Assembly: GCA_030770535.1 (NCBI GenBank)
Contig: JASVEC010000012.1
Span: 434,001-498,000, forward strand
DNA from: Batkoa obscura
Lineage: Eukaryota > Entomophthoromycota > Entomophthoromycetes > Entomophthorales > Batkoaceae
Direction of reading: 5' to 3'
DNA length: 64,000 nucleotides
The stretch's first letter is position 1. Every line of letters starts with the position of its first letter. Below, one piece after another: positions 62,101-64,000 of the stretch. Position numbers and translations under genes: made by a program. The notes under the pieces are model-generated. The model worked only from the letters and a program-made list of their open reading frames with translations, was not told where the DNA came from and made no database searches.

Positions 62101-64000
62101 ACCTACAAAATAAAATCGTGGAAAAGAAGATCTTTCTTTTTCTAAATATTCACCTAATGCCTTTTGAATTTTACTCAATAAATCTTTTAATCTTTCTAAT
62201 GATTTTTGAATATTTGGTATATTTAATACATCTAAAACAAAAGGAGATTTATATACTTTTTTCATAGCTGTTAAAAATTCGGCATTAATATTTTGAAATC
62301 TTGAAGTTTCCATTGGTAATAAATGTTTAATATCTGCTGAACCTGAAAATATACCTTCAAGATAAACCCATTGACGTTGTACATCAATCCAAACGTCAAA
62401 GAAAAGTACATAAATTCGGTTTAATTTGTCTTCCCAAGCTGAAGCTTCTTCTTCAAACACTTTATAATAAGGGGACATTTTCATAGCTGTTAATGAATTT
62501 AAATTTTCACTACATTTTGTCATCATATCATCCCACCCTTTAATTAATCGACATTTATTTTGATAATTTACTAATTCTAATGTATAACTACTCCATGTTT
62601 CTTTAACTTGTTTAATGAATTCTTCTAAAGCCATTTCTCCTTGAGCAACTATTATAATTTCTCTAGCAATAACTTCATTCTTATCCAAATCCATATCCCA
62701 AATATTACCTAAAGTCATTTCTGATAAAAAGAATTTACCTTCACAATCAAGTTGTTTAAATAATTGTCTCCAATGACGTTCACGTAAAGCATCTGATTTT
62801 AATTCAGTTAATATAGTATTAACTTTTAAATAACTATTTAATAAATCAATTATATAACTATAAGCTGGATATTGATGAATTCTAGGTGGTAATTTTCTAG
62901 CTTCAGAAACACATTCTTCAATTTGTAATCGAATTTTTCTAGGAACAACAGAAGCCCAAGTATTATCACGTAACATATAAATAGATTGCCAGATACCAGT
63001 TAATGCATTCCATACGGATTTAAGATCACCAAGCTCTTCTAATACTGGGCTTAATCGATCATTTAAAGTGACATCTAATTTCAATGCCTTCTTTGCTGAA
63101 TAAACTTGATCATATTCTTCTTTTAATCGAGTAAGACGACCTTCAAATATATTTAATGTATTAATAGCAATATCTGGTTTAATATCTCCTGCTTTAGGTA
63201 TATCTTTATTCCATTCAATAATTAAATTAGTAATTTTATCCTCAACAATTTTATCTTGGGCAATAATTTTCATTTGTAATCCAGCTACTTGTTCTTGAAT
63301 TGAATTGTTTTTACGTGCTAAAATTTCATTAAAGGCACTCCATTCTCCTTCTACTTGGTCAACATATAACCAATCCGATGGAAATTGATATCTTTGACGT
63401 TCCAATGTTTTTTGTCCATGTCTATAAAGTTCAATATCAGCACTCCATTGTTCTACTTTTAATTTAATATCTTCAACAAAAGTAATAAAAGTAACTACTT
63501 CGGAAGTAGCATTAGTATCTAATGAAAACCTTTCTAAACCAGCACGTGCTTTTGATACTTGTACATTAAATTCTTTCATTGAATTACCAAGTTTAATACC
63601 AAATTCTTTTAAGATTTCCTTTTGCCAAGAATCATATTTGGAATTGACTTTACTTTGAACTTGTTCATAATCTACAATAATTGGTCCAAAATTCTTTTCA
63701 GTTTCTGAATTATCAAAAGTTGCTCTTGCTTTTTTAATTTCAATTAAAATTTGTTGCCATTGAAATAAATCATCACCAAGTTTAGTATAAACAATTTCTG
63801 GTTCTAAATCCCAAAGTGATTGATATTGTAACCAAATTTTAACGTAATCAGAAACTTCTTTAATTTTACTTTCAATCTTTTCATAAGCTGAAGTTAATGC
63901 ATCATCATCTAAATCTTTAATAATAGACATGTAAGTTAAATCCCTTGGATCTTCAGATTCTTCACCAATGTTAAATTCATAACGAGAACTCTGTAATTTA
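53110..64000 (-). CDS. Cytoplasmic dynein heavy chain, C-terminal ~3,630 residues (5' end outside window)
   Basis: An unbroken frame from the stop at 53110 through the internal Met at 63930 to the window edge; translation is still open at 64000 (YEFNIGEESEDPRDLTYMSI), so the N-terminal tail lies outside. Positions counted from that Met: linker ~1-850, including WLYVDQVEGEW; AAA1 P-loop GPAGTGKTE (~880) with CFDEFNRL; AAA2 GPSGSGKS (~1193); AAA3 GPPGSGKT (~1557); AAA4 GVSGSGKT (~1900); stalk coiled coil and microtubule-binding domain (~2140-2440); AAA5 with LIRLGGQDIDFSPSFTLFLS; AAA6; C-terminal domain to FAQRGVGITAA. AAA1-4 all keep Walker A motifs, as in cytoplasmic dynein 1. It is the minus-end microtubule motor for nuclear migration, spindle positioning and endosome transport. 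No intron in 10.9 kb, unlike most genes here. Confidence 0.97.
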   Translation of the reverse strand, partial: KLQSSRYEFNIGEESEDPRDLTYMSIIKDLDDDALTSAYEKIESKIKEVSDYVKIWLQYQSLWDLEPEIVYTKLGDDLFQWQQILIEIKKARATFDNSETEKNFGPIIVDYEQVQSKVNSKYDSWQKEILKEFGIKLGNSMKEFNVQVSKARAGLERFSLDTNATSEVVTFITFVEDIKLKVEQWSADIELYRHGQKTLERQRYQFPSDWLYVDQVEGEWSAFNEILARKNNSIQEQVAGLQMKIIAQDKIVEDKITNLIIEWNKDIPKAGDIKPDIAINTLNIFEGRLTRLKEEYDQVYSAKKALKLDVTLNDRLSPVLEELGDLKSVWNALTGIWQSIYMLRDNTWASVVPRKIRLQIEECVSEARKLPPRIHQYPAYSYIIDLLNSYLKVNTILTELKSDALRERHWRQLFKQLDCEGKFFLSEMTLGNIWDMDLDKNEVIAREIIIVAQGEMALEEFIKQVKETWSSYTLELVNYQNKCRLIKGWDDMMTKCSENLNSLTAMKMSPYYKVFEEEASAWEDKLNRIYVLFFDVWIDVQRQWVYLEGIFSGSADIKHLLPMETSRFQNINAEFLTAMKKVYKSPFVLDVLNIPNIQKSLERLKDLLSKIQKALGEYLEKERSSFPRFYFVGDEDLLEIIGNSKDILRIQKHFKKMFAGINNILLNEDTSIIIGMASKDGEEVLFKKPIILKENPRINDWLTMIENEMKVSLALLLDDAIKELSTVYLADDLNNELFMQWINKYPAQLVVLASQAIWTQTIEDGFITSKNDKLDLTHFDSALNKVERGLITLADAVLTDLVVTQRRKCEHLITELVHQRDVIRLLIKNKVINNKDFNWLYQMRFYYNSTIQEPLHRLNIQMANANFYYGYEYLGIPDRLVQTPLTDRCYLTLTQALEARLGGSPFGPAGTGKTESVKALGVQLGRFVLVFCCDENFDFQAMGRIFIGLCQVGAWGCFDEFNRLEEKILSAVSQQIQSIQLGLKKLQENPKQTIDLVGKNVKIHGDTGIFITMNPGYAGRSNLPDNLKKLFRSMAMTKPDRELIAQVMLYSQGFNSAELLASKVVPLFVLCAEQLSPQSHYDFGLRALKSVLVSAGNLKRNRLQKIRDSIKNNEEQSIDDTFSKGSTEQEILIQSVRETLVPKLVSEDIPLLKSLMTDVFPGVEYAPVDLDKLKESIISICKERNLVDEPNWMEKIIQLYQIQNIHHGLMMVGPSGSGKSVAWRTLLAALEKVDNIEGVSYVIDPKAMSKEALYGSLDQTTREWSDGLFTHILRKIIDNMRGESGKRHWIIFDGDVDPEWVENLNSVLDDNRLLTLPNGERLSLPSNVRIMFEVEDLRQATLATVSRCGMVWYSEDVVSLNMIYKEYLNKLKTQILAESEEDLANIKGTENESLALSTQQQCATILAPFFTEDALVTKTLNFAFTINHIMDFTRMRVLTTLFSLLNKVVRNIIDFNLQGLESALTTDVLESYIQRKLVLALIWSFSGDTKLDIRAELGEFIRGITTIELPAFAPNSSIIDYDVTLPDNEWVSWEGKVPVIDIETHTVAEADVVIPTVDTIRHEEVLYSWLSEHKPLMLCGPPGSGKTMTLFSALRKLPDMEVVGLNFSSATTPELIMKTFEQYCEYRKTPNGVLLSPTMIGRWLVIFCDEINLPSTDKYGTQRVISFLRQLIEHGGFWRTADKSWVTLERIQFVGACNPPTDPGRVPLSHRFLRHAPLVMVDYPGELSLKQIYGTFSRAMLKIIPDLRGYSDNLTSAMVDVYLASQKRFTPDIQAHYIYSPRELTRWMRGIFEAMKPLDSLSVEELVRIWAHEALRLFQDRLVNEDERKWTDDLIDEVAITNFPNLNKEEALVRPILFSNWLSKHYIPITRDELRDYTKARLKVFYEEELDVPLVLHNDVLEHVLRIDRVFRQMQGHLLLIGVSGSGKTTLSRFVAWMNGLSIFQIKAHNKYTGDDFDEDLRTVLRRAGCKGEKICFIMDESNVLDSGFLERMNTLLANAEVPGLFEGDEYSALMNQCKEAAQREGRMLDSGEELYKWFTQQVMKNLHVVFTMNPPEGGLGSRAATSPALFNRCVLDWFGDWSDQAFFQVGKEFTQALDIDLPMYTPPDDIQVAYRDLPMPPNHRDALINGFVYVHMTLYEVNNKLSKRQGRYNHVTPRHYLDFINHYVKLHNEKREDLEDQQRHLNIGLEKLHSTVVQVEELRASLALKEKELNEKNMEANEKLKKMVADQQEAESKKEDSIKIQAELEIKNKAIAERTAIVMDDLANAEPAVIEAQKSVRNIKKQHLTEVRSMANPPLPVKIAMESVCILLGHKIESWKSVQGILRRDDFISSIETYTTEAKLTRSIRDKIKKEYMSNGNFNFETVNRASKACGPLVQWVIAQVNYSSILDRVGPLRNEVVVLENSAKETQNEASKIMQMIEDLENSISTYKEEYAILISQVQSIKGEMERVKSKVNRSMTLLGSLSSEKERWEASSQAFETQMATIVGDCLLSAAYMAYGGYFDQQYREILFEKWTSHLIRSSINFKQEISLTEYLSTADERQAWQDNSLPADDLCIENAIMLKRFNRYPLIIDPSGQATNFLANEFKDKKITITSFLDDSFLKNLESALRFGNPLLIQDVENLDPILNPVLNRELRRTGGRVLIRLGGQDIDFSPSFTLFLSTRDPSVNFPPDVCSRVTFVNFTVTRGSLQSQCLNKVLKTESPETDRKRSDIIKIQGEYRLRLRHLEKSLLAALSESKGNILDDDSVIDTLETLKREAGEVAKKVEETDTVIQEVEAVTAAFTPLAQACSSIFFAIDQIHSLHHFYQFSLDFFYDIFNFILNDNKNLIGITDQNERLNMLSKDLFIESFRRVSQTLLHDDHVTFSTILTHIFLKSINHPIEDNEYNFFTGSIEAINDQHINSGLSTDIFTEDMIHSLSDLMQLDSFNNLAIHAANNEELWKSFVFDYNGDLNNVPECWSTEIQLSPIQTTFKKLLIIKCIHPDQLISSSILFVEKVFGPRFFGDIELDFKKLTLNEVKASTPIALCSIPGYDASNRVDNLASIMSTRCTSVAMGSAEGFSLADQAITNAVKNGTWVLLKNVHLAPSWLGQLEKKLHSLKPHNNFRLFLTMETNPKVPVNLLRMSRVLLFEPPPGIKANLQESLKSINVSKLENGPVERSRLYFLVSWIHAIVQERLRYVPLGWSKIYEFNDADLNCGLATIDNWLDSVAKGRSNLSPEKIPFDAICTLLAQSVYGGKIDNEFDQKLLDSFVNTIFTKDSYNLEFELVKKYEENTTALVIPDAIKLDQFINWCNKLPDVEPPNWLGLPSNAQKVLLTQKGNTFINNVRRMKSMVDDDSEDLINNNKSNETESTSIQIPAWMRAIATSAESWLKLLPEKLPLLPSTPKSSTNPLFRVFDRENSIGYSLLNSIRYDLNSILSLCRGEIKQTNHLRQLLSDLNKGNIPIKWKKYKVPMIYSVSNWITDFRKRLAQLEEIASAGTETDLATLKIWMGGLFIPEAYITATRQVAAQRNNWSLEDLVLDVYLGEDNTNSDCFIIKELKLEGGELNLSDKSMLPSKMLQQKVQFTSLKWKNKKEDKESEEKNLVELPVYLNVDRSDLLFVVKVKSNVSQHQFAQRGVGITAA

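Noticed and set aside
1-64000. CRISPR arrays, operons, rRNA genes
   Set aside because: No regularly spaced direct repeats, no rRNA-like conserved stretches, and gene structure is eukaryotic with spliceosomal introns.

Overview
The window looks like nuclear DNA of an AT-rich, early-diverging (zygomycete-grade) fungus. Genes are split by many very short introns (about 40-70 nt, GTAAGT-like donors, CTAAC-like branch points a few bases before the AG). The gene set is fungal/opisthokont: cytoplasmic dynein heavy chain, Cla4-type PAK kinase, Sit4/PP6 phosphatase, Rheb, two GID/CTLH ubiquitin-ligase subunits, an Alr/Mnr-type Mg transporter and a Zrg17-type zinc transporter. Retained dynein, a membrane-anchored bZIP factor and very low GC would fit Entomophthoromycotina such as Conidiobolus; that placement is inference.

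Layout. 1-5 kb: a small acyl-carrier-like gene, then a repeat cluster holding two nearly identical 442-bp LTR-like copies head to head inside an older inverted-repeat element. 5-21 kb: mostly housekeeping genes (PAK kinase, RMND5/Gid2, CorA-type transporter, Zrg17-like CDF protein divergent from a PP6/Sit4 phosphatase, Hsp20, secreted class 3 lipase). 22-43 kb: an accessory region with two intact kelch-type membrane proteins and one dead copy, a dead siderophore-transporter-like gene, a dead F-box/LRR-like gene, plus intact trimethyllysine-dioxygenase-like, Rheb and gamma-glutamyltransferase genes. 44-47 kb: a 2.87-kb terminal-inverted-repeat DNA transposon with an uninterrupted 567-residue putative transposase. 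47-64 kb: Gid8, a membrane-anchored bZIP factor and the 3' 10.9 kb of a cytoplasmic dynein heavy chain gene that runs off the right edge.

The most notable signal is a family of about 100-bp miniature elements (14 near-full copies plus fragments, both orientations) in intergenic DNA and inside one pseudogene. Both of their ends resemble, end for end, the two ends of the 2.87-kb transposon, so that element or a close relative is a candidate driver. Other observations: a gene-conversion-like patch between kelch copies, a 142-bp inverted-repeat insert nested in the transposon, an ACP-like protein with a shifted serine, a hidden signal-peptide exon in the GGT gene, and two GID complex subunits in one window.

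All exon structures were read by eye from splice consensus and family alignment from memory; no search was run.
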